Part shown: positions 39,137 through 48,285 of the stretch, one piece after another | How positions within the stretch are numbered: the first letter of the stretch is position 1 | Layout of the letters: every line of letters begins with the position of its first letter | Program-made: the position numbers and the translations under genes | Origin: Planctomycetaceae bacterium UBA2671 | GTDB lineage: Bacteria > Planctomycetota > Planctomycetia > Planctomycetales > Planctomycetaceae | Assembly (NCBI GenBank): GCA_002359185.1 | Contig: DEML01000096.1 | Coordinates: 93,645 to 157,644 of the forward strand | Length of the DNA: 64,000 bases | Direction of reading: 5' to 3' | Notes under the pieces: generated by a model | What the model was told of the DNA's origin: nothing | The model's input: the letters and a program-made list of their open reading frames with translations, nothing else | Database searches by the model: none

Positions 39137-40783
39137 ATGAATTGGAAATCAATAACTCTGTATCTTCCAGCAACAGCAGTCATAATCGGATTGCTGCTGA
39201 TTGTGTTCTCAACTGCATTTCCTCCTGTTCATGCCCGGATCGATGATTCAGATCATCAGCAGGAAATAACAGAATTCAATTCGACAGTTTCTCGGGTGAA
39301 CCAGTGGTTCAGGAATGACTGGCAGGCAGCCGGGCTTTCCCAAGCCCCTCCAGCGGATGAGAAGATTTTGCTTCGTCGATTATCTCTCGCCCTGCACGGC
39401 ACGATACCTTCTCTCGAAGAGCTTCGTCGCTTCGAAGCCGACCAACGACCGGATCGACTTCAGCAATGGTGCCGGGAGATGCTCGAAGATCCGCGATTTG
39501 CTGATTATTTTGCGGAACGATTCACCAGAGCATTTGTGGGAACTCAGGGCGAGCCCTTTCTGGTCTTTCGACGGGATCGTTTTCGCAATTGGATTGTCGA
39601 GCAACTCAAGCAGAACCGCCCTTACAATCAGGTCGTGCAGGAGATTATTTCCCAGGACGGCCTGTGGACAGGCGAGCCAGCGACGAACTTTATGACCCAT
39701 GCCGTCCTCAATGGAGACGTCGATGAGAATAAACTAGCTGGGAAAACCGTAAGAGCAGTTTTAGGACAGCGAATCGATTGTGCGCAATGCCATGACCATC
39801 CGTTTGCTGACTGGAAGCAACACGATTTCGAAGGTCTGGCTGCCTATTTCGGACAAGTCCGATTGTCAGCCTTTGGAGTTGAGGATCGGAAGAATCAGGA
39901 GTACAAAGTTGAGGATCGAATCACTCTCGAAGAGAGAACGGTTCAACCTGAGGTCCCCTTTCAGGAAAATCTGCTGCCTGATTCTGGAACCCGACGGGAA
40001 CAATTGGCGATCTGGAGTACACATCCCGACAATCGTCGATTTTCCCGAGCAGCTGTCAACAGGATCTGGGCATTACTGTTCGGCAAGGCCTTTTCCGAAG
40101 GGGCACCTTACTACACACGAGTGGATGATCTCCCCGATCCCGAAGATGATGAGGGAACGGGAACTGCACTTGATCTGCTGGCAGATGCGTTCGTGGCTTC
40201 CAATTATAACATCAAACAATTGATCGAAACGATTGCGGCTCTGGAAGTTTATCGACTCGATTCTACGACAGATGAAATTGACGACTCGATTGTCAGGCAG
40301 CAAATCGATCATTGGGCTGTATTTCCACTGATTCGTTTGCGACCGGAACAAGTTGTCGGCTCCATGCTGCAGGCGGCTTCGATTAAAACGATTGATCAGA
40401 ATTCTCACTTACTTACCCGAACTTTCAAACTGATTAACGAAAACGATTTTCTCAAAGAATACGGCGACTTCGGAGCAGACGAATTGGACGAGCGGGCCGG
40501 TACGGTTCCACAAGCCCTGCTCCGGATGAACGGAAAACTGTTTGAAGAGTCGACCAGGCCGAGTCCGTTCAATGCGACACCACGTATCGCTCTGGCATCA
40601 GGTAGCCCGGAACATATCATCGAGACCTGTTTTCTCACCTGCCTGACCCGTTATCCCTCACAGGAAGAAAACCAATTCTTCCTGAATAAATGGCAGGATG
40701 AAAAATCAGATCGCTGGCCACAACGCACTCACGATTTGTACTGGGCGTTAATCAATTCCCCGGAATTTTCCTGGAACCATTAA
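39137..40783 (+). CDS. DUF1549/DUF1553 secreted protein
   Basis: 548 residues with an N-terminal hydrophobic export segment (residues 8-32). The DUF1549 half has DEKILLRRLSLALHGTIPSLEELRRFE and a C215-A-Q-C218-H219-DHPF motif. The DUF1553 half has REQLAIWSTHPDNRRFSRAAVNRIWALLFGKA and a distal LDLLADAFVASNYNIKQLIETIA...YRL. Such proteins are specific to planctomycetes and their relatives, occur beside DUF1501 proteins as here, and are of unknown function. CxxCH may bind heme but is also part of the family's own motif. Confidence 0.92.
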   Translation: MNWKSITLYLPATAVIIGLLLIVFSTAFPPVHARIDDSDHQQEITEFNSTVSRVNQWFRNDWQAAGLSQAPPADEKILLRRLSLALHGTIPSLEELRRFEADQRPDRLQQWCREMLEDPRFADYFAERFTRAFVGTQGEPFLVFRRDRFRNWIVEQLKQNRPYNQVVQEIISQDGLWTGEPATNFMTHAVLNGDVDENKLAGKTVRAVLGQRIDCAQCHDHPFADWKQHDFEGLAAYFGQVRLSAFGVEDRKNQEYKVEDRITLEERTVQPEVPFQENLLPDSGTRREQLAIWSTHPDNRRFSRAAVNRIWALLFGKAFSEGAPYYTRVDDLPDPEDDEGTGTALDLLADAFVASNYNIKQLIETIAALEVYRLDSTTDEIDDSIVRQQIDHWAVFPLIRLRPEQVVGSMLQAASIKTIDQNSHLLTRTFKLINENDFLKEYGDFGADELDERAGTVPQALLRMNGKLFEESTRPSPFNATPRIALASGSPEHIIETCFLTCLTRYPSQEENQFFLNKWQDEKSDRWPQRTHDLYWALINSPEFSWNH

Positions 40784-40785
40784 AC

Positions 40786-40855
40786 TGTAGGTCAGGCTGT
40801 GCCTGACGAAATTTGACGTCTGTGTTTAATCATGTCAGGCACAGCCTGACCTACA
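40786..40855. repeat. Inverted-repeat element with GTAGGTCAGGCTGTGCC arms, copy 1
   Basis: A 70-base element three bases after the DUF1549 stop codon. The two arms of about 21 bases pair almost perfectly, and the loop contains GACGTCT. Closely related copies are at 50391-50458 and 53813-53882. Confidence 0.92.
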
Positions 40856-40873
40856 ATTTATTACGAGCATACT

Positions 40874-42154
40874 ATGAGTATCGATCGAATTGGAAATCTG
40901 TTTTCAGGATTGTCACGCCGTGATCTTCTCAAAGCCTCTACGGCTCTCGGCGTCTCCTTTCTACTGCCGACACTCTCTGCTCGGGCAGCAGAAAAGAGGG
41001 GGACTGAGAGAGCGAAGTCTTTTATCACGCTCTGGATGAATGGGGGGCCAAGTCAACTGGAAACCTGGGATCCTCATCCAGGCACAGCAATTGGTGGTCC
41101 GACTCAGGAAATCAGCACCTCATTTTCAGGAGTGAATATCGCAGCAGATTACCCGATGATGGCCGAGCAACTGCAGCATCTTTCAGTAATACGTTCCTTG
41201 GTCAGCAAAGAAGGAGATCACGAGCGAGGCACCTATTTCATGAAAACGGGCTATCGGCCTGATCCAACTGTAATTCATCCTGCCATAGGGGCATTAATTC
41301 CTCATCAGCTTGAAACGCAGGGATTGGAAGTTCCGCCCTATGTTTCACTCGGGGATGGCCAGTGGCCTGGCCGGGGGGGATATCTCGGCGACCAGTTCGA
41401 TGCTTTCCGTGTTTTTGAACCTGGTCGCAGTGTGCAGAATATGCAAGCCCGTGTCGGAGAAAAACGGCAAACCGATCGTCTCGAAGGCTTGGAGATTCTG
41501 ACGAAATCCTTTCGACAGGGACGCCGGTATCAATCCGAGAAATCGCTGCATCAGGATACTGTAGAACGCGCTTTGACGATGATGTCCTCGGAGCAACTCA
41601 AAGCTTTTGAGATTGAAGATGAGCCGGAATCCATCCGTAATAAATATGGAGACTCCCGATTCGGAAGAGGCTGCTTAGTCGCTCGTCGCTTGATCGAAAC
41701 AGGTGTTCGTGTTGTTGAAGTGACTCTGAATGGTTTCGATTCTCATGCCAATAACTTTGAAGCACACACGAATCGGGCAGCCGATTTGGATAAAGCCTTC
41801 GCCATGTTAATCCAGGAGTTAAGAGAGCGAGACCTCTACGATTCGACCATCGTACTCTGCATCGGTGAATTTGGCCGAACCCCAAAAATCAATCCACTCG
41901 ATGGCCGCGATCACTGGCCGAACGGTTTCTCTACGTTAATCGGAGGTGGCGGATTGCGTTCTGGAGTTCTGATTGGAGAAACCGACCCGACGGGCACGGC
42001 GACTGACCCGAAAGATCCCATCAAAGTCCAGGATTTATACGCCACGATTTTAAATCAATTCGCGATTGATCCCAGCGAAGAACTGATGACGCCGATTGGC
42101 CGCCCCCTGTATATTTGCGAGGGGACTCCACTAAAGCAGTTGCTGGAAGTATAA
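40874..42154 (+). CDS. DUF1501 protein with Tat signal
   Basis: 426 residues. The N terminus SRRDLLKASTALGVSFLLP is a twin-arginine signal, so the protein is exported folded. The DUF1501 body, related to sulfatase/alkaline phosphatase folds, has LWMNGGPSQLETWDPHPG, IRSLVSKEGDHERGTYFMKTGY, GRGCLVARRLIETGVRVVEVTLNGFDSH and CIGEFGRTPKINPLDGRDHWP. It follows the DUF1549 gene by 90 bases on the same strand: a typical planctomycete pair whose joint role is unknown. Confidence 0.93.
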   Translation: MSIDRIGNLFSGLSRRDLLKASTALGVSFLLPTLSARAAEKRGTERAKSFITLWMNGGPSQLETWDPHPGTAIGGPTQEISTSFSGVNIAADYPMMAEQLQHLSVIRSLVSKEGDHERGTYFMKTGYRPDPTVIHPAIGALIPHQLETQGLEVPPYVSLGDGQWPGRGGYLGDQFDAFRVFEPGRSVQNMQARVGEKRQTDRLEGLEILTKSFRQGRRYQSEKSLHQDTVERALTMMSSEQLKAFEIEDEPESIRNKYGDSRFGRGCLVARRLIETGVRVVEVTLNGFDSHANNFEAHTNRAADLDKAFAMLIQELRERDLYDSTIVLCIGEFGRTPKINPLDGRDHWPNGFSTLIGGGGLRSGVLIGETDPTGTATDPKDPIKVQDLYATILNQFAIDPSEELMTPIGRPLYICEGTPLKQLLEV

Positions 42155-42191
42155 CTCGGAGTATTTTGGGATTTGACAGACAGGTATTTTT

Positions 42192-42480
42192 ACAAGCACG
42201 AAGCGCAAGCGAGTGTGTCGCATGACAATTACACACTCGCTTGCGCTTTTTGAAGTTGCACTATTACCTTGATATTCACATGAAATCCATAGGACCATGT
42301 GTGCCACGGCTCTGTGAGCCGTGTAAATCCGTATGGATTTCACATGAGCGGTGGGAAGAGATAAGATAGCCGAATGCACGGCTCACAGAGCCGTGGCACT
42401 ATCAAAGTAAGCTATTTCCTGATTGAATCGTTCCACCGTTGAAATAGTGCAACTTTAAAACTTGCGCGTCGTGCTTGTAC
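42192..42480. repeat. 289-base nest of palindromes
   Basis: Outer arms ACAAGCACGAAGCGCAAG (42193) and its complement at 42461 enclose AGTTGCACTATT (42254)/AATAGTGCAACT (42443). Inside them lie TGAAATCCATA (42281)/TATGGATTTCA (42332) and GTGCCACGGCTCTGTG (42301)/CACAGAGCCGTGGCAC (42384). A smaller AAGCGCAAGCGAGTG/CACTCGCTTGCGCTT hairpin lies in the left edge. The whole fills the gap between the DUF1501 gene and the next gene; no coding frame is supported. Confidence 0.88.
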
Positions 42481-42491
42481 ACAGCTTCCCG

Positions 42492-43361
42492 TTATGCCGC
42501 ATACTGTCGATAAGTTTCTGCGAGTGAGACCATCACCTCGACAAGCAGTTGATCGGCTCGCTGGAGGATGTGACGGGAGCTTTTTTCCCCGGCTCCTGCA
42601 AGCAGTTTTTCGAGAGTTTGCAGATGCAGAGACAAGAGATCACGAGGCTCGACACCACGGAATTCCAATTCATTCAGAAGGGACTGCAACATCTGCTGAC
42701 TTCCCGATAGTCCCGAAATCACGACCTGCTTGAGGATCTGATCGTACTTTTGCTTTGCGGTTTCATCGAATACCCGCGTACTTGCCAATGACGAGACTGC
42801 ATCGTTTGATTTTCCTGAGGATGCTGAAACGATTTCGTTCAATAAGCGATGCTGCTGAGAAAGAATCAAAGAGGCTTCTTCCCGCGATCGTTCACGACGT
42901 ACCTGCAACTCACTTTGAGCCAGTCTCAAATCTTCTCGCGTTCGATTTGCCTGAATTTCCCGAAAAATCACCCAGCCGATTCCCGTACTTCTTTTTATGA
43001 AATCGGCTTCCTGAAACTGGCAATTCCATTTCTGACAAATCTCTGCAAGCGAGTCATTCATTTCGGCTGCAAACAGGATGACTGGAATCGATAGCCCCAT
43101 TTCCCGAACGGCTTTGAGATAGGTTTGAAGTGCCTCAAGTTCTAACGTATCGAATACATCTTGAATGGAAAATAGTAGGCAATCCCAAGGTTCTGACCGC
43201 AAAAAAGGAAGAGCAGATTTCGAATCGGTAACCCACTGCGCTTCGTTCAACGACAAACCAAGACGTTGCAAACGTGCGTGCAGATAATCCCAATCTGGCG
43301 GAAATTGACCAACCGCCAGGAGATTTATTGTTTCCGTTTTGTTTTCCATTTCCGCAGACAT
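42492..43361 (-). CDS. Receiver-like protein of unknown function
   Basis: 289 residues from the ATG at 43361; the frame continues upstream to a TTG at 43403, but that would overlap the preceding gene. The first 130 residues look like a response-regulator receiver fold (NLLAVGQFPPDWDYLHARLQRLG, WDCLLFSIQDV, GLSIPVILFAAE), yet the acidic and Lys residues needed for phosphotransfer are not evident. A long helical or coiled-coil part follows (about 150-289). Perhaps a protein-interaction module; the gene lies 26 bases after a secreted-protein gene on the same strand. Confidence 0.65.
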   Translation of the reverse strand: MSAEMENKTETINLLAVGQFPPDWDYLHARLQRLGLSLNEAQWVTDSKSALPFLRSEPWDCLLFSIQDVFDTLELEALQTYLKAVREMGLSIPVILFAAEMNDSLAEICQKWNCQFQEADFIKRSTGIGWVIFREIQANRTREDLRLAQSELQVRRERSREEASLILSQQHRLLNEIVSASSGKSNDAVSSLASTRVFDETAKQKYDQILKQVVISGLSGSQQMLQSLLNELEFRGVEPRDLLSLHLQTLEKLLAGAGEKSSRHILQRADQLLVEVMVSLAETYRQYAA

Positions 43362-43386
43362 GTTTAATACAAAATCAACACTATGC

Positions 43387-44970
43387 TCAGGGAGTGGGAG
43401 CAAATGTTGGCCCCAGAATGGGTGCTTGTGGCGCGATGAAAGGGGCTTGAGGAATCGGTTGAATCTGAGCCTTCGTCACTTCCAGTTTCACAATCAGCCA
43501 CCCATTTCCGGAATCGAGATCGGCCAGCTTGATTTCGGTTCCCTGAAATTTTTCGGCAGGAAGTGGTGTACTGCGGCTAAGGCGAATCGGCTTGAGTTGA
43601 GAGCGGAGTTGAGTCGCAATGGCCGTTTGAGTTAAGCCCGGAGTTTTTGTTGTGCCATTGGGATCTTCTTCAAGGACATCGACATTCATCGTTTTGAACA
43701 GCACACTGTCGTTATTCATTTCCGCAGTAATTTTCAGGTTGATTCGCTGAGTTTCGGTGCTCGGAAGATTTCCAGCTTTAAATTTCCCACGCATTTGCAG
43801 ATTCAAATAACCCTCCTCAAAACGAGCCTGCAGCGGATTTTCGTTTGCAAAAACAAAATCAATTGCAATTGGTAATTCCTGACTCGGTTCTGCGATTTCC
43901 TCAGCAAACAGGGTCAGCAATTGATCAGTCGCTGCCTGGATTTCGTTGATGGAAACCGTTTTACCAGCCAATGATCGTTTACTGGCGACTGTCGCAAATA
44001 AACTTTCATGAATAAGAATTTCCACATCATCAGAGACAGGAGCCGGAATTTGGGGATTGATCGATTGTGAAAGATCGGGCAGCAGAGGTTGCTCGGGATA
44101 AGGAATATTGGTGTTTCCGATTTGATAATCCCAGTAGATACGGTCAGCGGAAGACATTGTATTTTTGTAGTGCGGTTCAATATTCCAGTCCCGCAGTCGT
44201 TGCCACACCTGTTGCTTCAGAAGTTGATTGGTTTGTGAGAGATTCCGATCGATTTCAGTATCAATTTTTGGTTGCACACGGTTCAGAATTTTCTGGCCTG
44301 CCACAATATTCGACTGCTGAGTCCGATTGACAGCGATATTATAGGCAAGTTGATCTGCCAGTCGTCCTATAATTGGCATGCGGCCCTGAAGTGAGCGTGC
44401 ATTGAGGACACGCTGATTCGGCATCACCTGTATGATTGCTTTGGAAGTGAGAATCTCTTCACCATTGAGCATGACTGATTTCGTACCCTGAAATGTCGAC
44501 ATTCCCTCCTGCAGAATTTCCGCCTGGGCGGTGCGGGCAGTTGTCGTCGATTCGACATTTCCTGAAATCACAAAATTGAACTTGGCGTTCTGCTGATCAG
44601 GCTGAATATCGACATCGGTACTGGTTTGAGTGGTTTGTGTTCCATTAACAGCGGCTCCGTCCACGAAATCCTGAATGGGACCGCTGCTTGTATCTTCTCG
44701 AGCCAGCAGCATTTTCAATGCATTCTCGGAGATTTCCAGATGCAGCTCACCTTGATAGCTCTCCCGATAATTGATCACTGGAGCAACTGCTGGCGGGATG
44801 AAACCAGGGGGAACCGGTTGATTTGCAGGACCTGGGGGAATGCCCGCCGGATTCAGAGGATTAAATGGCGGTTGTGCTTCACAAATGGATTGACCAATAA
44901 AAAGGAGCACAACACCTGCCGAAAACAGCTTAACCCGTCGAGTATGAGTGATTTTTTGGTTTTCGAACAT
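43387..44970 (-). CDS. Secreted Pro-rich protein of unknown function
   Basis: 527 residues from the ATG at 44970 (GAGG six bases before it; the frame extends four codons to a TTG). Signal peptide to about residue 34 (GQSICEAQ), then a Pro-rich linker (PPFNPLNPAGIPPGPANQP), then long beta-rich and helical stretches such as SYQGELHLEISENALKMLLARED and ISGNVESTTTARTAQAE, and a Pro-rich tail. I recognise no family. It is probably periplasmic or surface-exposed and may be co-transcribed with the receiver-like gene downstream. Confidence 0.7.
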   Translation of the reverse strand: MFENQKITHTRRVKLFSAGVVLLFIGQSICEAQPPFNPLNPAGIPPGPANQPVPPGFIPPAVAPVINYRESYQGELHLEISENALKMLLAREDTSSGPIQDFVDGAAVNGTQTTQTSTDVDIQPDQQNAKFNFVISGNVESTTTARTAQAEILQEGMSTFQGTKSVMLNGEEILTSKAIIQVMPNQRVLNARSLQGRMPIIGRLADQLAYNIAVNRTQQSNIVAGQKILNRVQPKIDTEIDRNLSQTNQLLKQQVWQRLRDWNIEPHYKNTMSSADRIYWDYQIGNTNIPYPEQPLLPDLSQSINPQIPAPVSDDVEILIHESLFATVASKRSLAGKTVSINEIQAATDQLLTLFAEEIAEPSQELPIAIDFVFANENPLQARFEEGYLNLQMRGKFKAGNLPSTETQRINLKITAEMNNDSVLFKTMNVDVLEEDPNGTTKTPGLTQTAIATQLRSQLKPIRLSRSTPLPAEKFQGTEIKLADLDSGNGWLIVKLEVTKAQIQPIPQAPFIAPQAPILGPTFAPTP

Positions 44971-45354
44971 GAGAATCCTCAACCCACAGTTTATTTCGTA
45001 TGTCGATGTTAATGTGGAGAGAAATTCTCCAATATTGACTGTTGAATGGTTCAGAATTTCCCGAACGGGACGATAAGAACCAAAATCTCAGTTTGATTTC
45101 GCTAACATGAGCACTGAAAGGCTTGAACTAATAGAGGAACATCCTTATGCTCTCGAATTCCTAGCTAAGTCCGTAAGTTTAACTCCGCTCCAGATTGCGT
45201 CGAGATCAATTTACAGATTGAAATAAGGAAGGTTTTCTTACGATTGCGGTATTGGAAACGCAGTCAAATCAGCGAATAATCGAGGTTTAAACCCTCACTT
45301 CCTGATTGAATTTTGTACACAACGCGTAGATTTTTTGTCAGAAGTAATCGAATC
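44971..45354. other. Gap before rplY
   Basis: 384 bases between divergent genes. A 39-codon frame (45107-45226) without ribosome binding site is not convincing. The rplY leader probably starts after 45230, where AAGGAAGG occurs. Confidence 0.5.
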
Positions 45355-45987
45355 ATGTCAGATGATCCTAAGTTGACAGCTCAGAGACGTGACTCTCTGG
45401 GGTCTTCAGTTTCCCGTCGTATGCGAAAAGCTGGCCAAATTCCTGGCAGCATTTACGGTCACAAACAGGAAGCGATTTCATTCGCTGTCAGTGCCGATGA
45501 TCTCAACCCGATCATTGCCTCTGGTCATAAGGTTGTCGATTTTGAAATTGATGGCAGTGTCGACAAGGCTCTGATTCAGGATGTGCAGTGGAATACATTC
45601 TCCACATACGTCCAGCATGTCGATTTATTGCGAGTTGATGCCAATGAGCGTGTCAGCACCAGCGTGGAAATCGTCGTGCGAGGGATTTCTCCTGGCGTTC
45701 TGGCTGGAGGAATTCTGGAGCAGATCCATCATGAATTACCGATTGAATGCCCGGTTATTCGTCTTCCTGAACAGATTGTGATTCGCGTCACCGATTTGAA
45801 AATGGGTGGTGCCATTCACGTGAGCGACATTCCGTTACCGACTGACTGCACGACAACACTGCCACCAGAAGAAGTCGTGGTGCATGTCGTTGAACCTCGC
45901 AAAGCACCAGAGCCAGATGAAAATGAAATCGCCTCTTCTGCTGAGCCGGAAGTTGTCGGAGCTAAAGAAGAAGACTCTGAAGAGTAA
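45355..45987 (+). CDS. rplY: 50S ribosomal protein L25 (CTC/TL5 form)
   Basis: 210 residues from the ATG at 45355 (MSDDPKLTAQRRD); the frame runs 14 codons further up without support. The N-terminal L25 domain (RRMRKAGQIPGSIYGH) binds 5S rRNA, and the C-terminal CTC domain follows (VDLLRVDANERVSTSVEIVVRGISPGV, DLKMGGAIHVSDIPLP). An acidic tail ends the protein. It opens the rplY-pth-rpsF-ssb-rplI-dnaB cluster. Confidence 0.93.
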   Translation: MSDDPKLTAQRRDSLGSSVSRRMRKAGQIPGSIYGHKQEAISFAVSADDLNPIIASGHKVVDFEIDGSVDKALIQDVQWNTFSTYVQHVDLLRVDANERVSTSVEIVVRGISPGVLAGGILEQIHHELPIECPVIRLPEQIVIRVTDLKMGGAIHVSDIPLPTDCTTTLPPEEVVVHVVEPRKAPEPDENEIASSAEPEVVGAKEEDSEE

Positions 45988-46060
45988 AGCGACAATTCAC
46001 TTCTCAATATAAGTCAGATCGTCTAATTTTCTGACAAAGAGATGTGCTTGTAAATCAGTG

Positions 46061-46107
46061 ATCGCCGCACCTGCACCTTTTCGGTGAATGTCGCGGCGAT
46101 TTTTTTG
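46061..46107 (+). terminator. Intrinsic terminator between rplY and pth
   Basis: ATCGCCGC (46061-46068) and GCGGCGAT (46093-46100) enclose a 24-base loop with its own ACC/GGT pairing, then TTTTTT. It would end part of the rplY transcript before pth. Confidence 0.75.
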
Positions 46108-46128
46108 AGTGATCGAGGCAATTGGCTG

Positions 46129-46827
46129 ATGATCCGACTTATCAAAAAGTTATTTGGCAGCAGAAAGATCCCAGAGCAACGGGATATTTCTGCGACAGAA
46201 CCTCAAGACATCAAACCCAAAGAGACAAAGCCAGATACGGCTCGCGGAACCGAACCCATGAAAATCGTGGTCGGACTGGGAAATCCTGGACGTCAATACG
46301 TCAATACCCGTCACAATATTGGTTTCGAAGTCCTGAATGAACTGGCCAATCGCCATCAGGCAGGGCCTTCATCACTGCGACACGAAGCGGAAATTAAAGA
46401 GATTTTTATTGGGGGTGAAAAGATACTGCTGTGTGCCCCTCAAACCTATATGAATTTAAGTGGAACATCAGTCGCCTCCCTCGTCAATTTTCATAAACTT
46501 CCACTGGAAGATGTGCTGATTGTTTGCGATGACCTGAATTTGCCAGCCGGACAACTCCGACTGCGGGCTTCGGGTTCCAGCGGTGGTCAAAAAGGTATTA
46601 AAGATATTGCTCTGAAATTAAAAACTGAAGATTTTGCACGCTTACGGTTTGGAATCGGGCGTCCTCCGGGCCGCATGGATGTTTCCAGCTATGTTTTGCA
46701 GAAATTTTCTGATTCCGAGCAAACCGACAACCAGATTTCAGTCAAGAATGCGGCTGACGGAGTAGAAGTCTGGATCAAAGAGGGTGTTGTTAAGGCGATG
46801 AATCAGATTAACACGAATTCCGTATAA
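46129..46827 (+). CDS. pth: Peptidyl-tRNA hydrolase
   Basis: Frees tRNA from peptidyl-tRNA dropped by ribosomes. The enzyme core starts at residue 44 (MKIVVGLGNPGRQYVNTRHNIGFEVLNEL, with the catalytic His), followed by MNLSG and VCDDLNLPAGQLRLRASGSSGGQKGIKDI, all family hallmarks. The 43 residues before it (MIRLIKKLFGSRKIPEQRD...) are unusual. The true start could be the internal ATG at 46258 (189 residues, the usual length); a GTG at 46084 lies inside the terminator loop and is excluded. Confidence 0.92.
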   Translation: MIRLIKKLFGSRKIPEQRDISATEPQDIKPKETKPDTARGTEPMKIVVGLGNPGRQYVNTRHNIGFEVLNELANRHQAGPSSLRHEAEIKEIFIGGEKILLCAPQTYMNLSGTSVASLVNFHKLPLEDVLIVCDDLNLPAGQLRLRASGSSGGQKGIKDIALKLKTEDFARLRFGIGRPPGRMDVSSYVLQKFSDSEQTDNQISVKNAADGVEVWIKEGVVKAMNQINTNSV

Positions 46828-47070
46828 GAACTTCGAGCAGAAATGGCCTGCCGAGATTGATTCTTTGCGAATTTTCGTTACGCTACGGTTTGCAATTCGT
46901 TTGCTTATTTAGCAATGAGAATATAGTTTCCCTCCTCTGTAGACGCAGCGGGGGTGAATTCCAATGATTATCCACGGTGTGAAAACCAAAATGTGGATGG
47001 GTTTATGACTTCCCTCAAACAGTTACTCTGCGAATAGGGATGTTGCTGAAGTTCGATCGGGAGAGAGACG

Positions 47071-47490
47071 TTGGCCTTACGTAGTTATGAAATCATGTTT
47101 CTGCTGGACAGTGGAAAATACGCGACTGATCCAGATGGTGTCACCGGCGAAGTGAATACCATTCTTGACAAAATCGGAGCCGAGGTTGTCTCTGCCCGTC
47201 CGTGGATGGATGGCAAACTGGCCTACCCCATCGAAGGACAACGTAAAGGTTTGCACTACCTGACTTATGTCAAAGCCGATTCCGGTCAGGTTCAGCAACT
47301 GCAGCGTTTGTGCCGCTTGAGCAGCGTTGTCTTGCGTCATATGTGCATTGTTCCTCCAGAACAATTGTTCGATCTGATGTCGACCTCACTCTCTGGCAAT
47401 CCTTCCATGGAAGATGAAGACGCCGAAGATTCTGATGATGATTCTTCAGAAGAAGCCTCTTCAGACGAAGAAGAAACCGCAAACGCTTAA
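47071..47490 (+). CDS. rpsF: 30S ribosomal protein S6
   Basis: 139 residues. The TTG at 47071, preceded by GGGAGAGAG, starts MALRSYEIMFLLD, the conserved S6 N terminus. The body has the usual ALRSYEIMF, GKLAYPIEGQRKGLHYLTYVKAD and the closing LSSVVLRHMCI. The C terminus adds about 28 acidic residues (MEDEDAEDSDDDSSEEASSD), longer than in E. coli. 243 bases without a gene precede it. Confidence 0.93.
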   Translation: MALRSYEIMFLLDSGKYATDPDGVTGEVNTILDKIGAEVVSARPWMDGKLAYPIEGQRKGLHYLTYVKADSGQVQQLQRLCRLSSVVLRHMCIVPPEQLFDLMSTSLSGNPSMEDEDAEDSDDDSSEEASSDEEETANA

Positions 47491-47585
47491 TTCCATCCGA
47501 ACGGTTTAAAACCAGTCGGCTTATGGACAGGATTGATGATCGTTTCCCCGGATTCCTGCCGGATTAACGAAGAATGGGAGTTGCA

Positions 47586-48083
47586 ATGGCCAGTTACAAC
47601 CGAGTGATTCTGATGGGCAATCTGACGCGCGACCCGCAGGTTCGCTATACGTCTGGTGGAACAGCAGTAACCGAAATCGGCCTGGCGGTGAATCGACAAT
47701 GGTTCGACAAACAGACAAATTCCCGCAAAGAAGATACGACGTTTGTCGATGTCACTCTGTGGGGACGTCAGGCGGAAGTCGCCGGGGAATACCTGGCAAA
47801 AGGTCGCCCAGTTATGATTGAAGGTCGACTGCAACTCGATCAATGGGAAGACAAACAATCCGGAGAAAAACGCAGCAAATTGCGTGTCGTTGGAGAAACG
47901 ATGCAATTGCTGGGAAGTCGTGGTGAAGGCGGAAGTGGCGGAGGCGGAGGTCGACCAAGCGGAGGCGGATCCCAATCCCGTCCCTCTGGCGGAGGATCTT
48001 CACAGCCTCACGACGACATGCCACCTTCTCCAGTCGATTCCTTTTACGATAGCGGCCCCGAAGACGACGATGTCCCGTTTTAG
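47586..48083 (+). CDS. ssb: Single-stranded DNA-binding protein
   Basis: 165 residues from the ATG at 47586 (GGGAG five bases upstream). OB fold: [77 protein letters not shown] Gly/Ser/Arg-rich linker follows. The last residues are DDDVPF, the acidic tip that recruits replication and repair proteins. Confidence 0.95.
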   Translation: MASYNRVILMGNLTRDPQVRYTSGGTAVTEIGLAVNRQWFDKQTNSRKEDTTFVDVTLWGRQAEVAGEYLAKGRPVMIEGRLQLDQWEDKQSGEKRSKLRVVGETMQLLGSRGEGGSGGGGGRPSGGGSQSRPSGGGSSQPHDDMPPSPVDSFYDSGPEDDDVPF

Positions 48084-48285
48084 GGATCGCACTTCCAGGT
48101 TTCTCATTGTGAATTGAATGATCTGGCAGAAAGCCATTTCAGATTATATAGAGTTAATTTCATTGTCTACACGGTGTTGTTTATTCAGGGAAGCACGACA
48201 ACGGAGTGTTTATTTCGGATTGACAACCTGATCAAAAAAGCTCGTAAGAGCCTTACTTTTCAAATTCGATGTTCAAGGTATTATT

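Noticed and set aside
39779..39793. CxxCH in the DUF1549 protein as a cytochrome c site
   Set aside because: The motif is a general part of the DUF1549 family and there is no cytochrome c fold around it; heme binding is not claimed.
45107..45226. 39-codon forward frame in the rplY leader
   Set aside because: No ribosome binding site and no similarity; could be chance. Kept only as a note.
46084..46128. Upstream GTG start for pth
   Set aside because: It lies in the loop of the terminator between rplY and pth and has no ribosome binding site.
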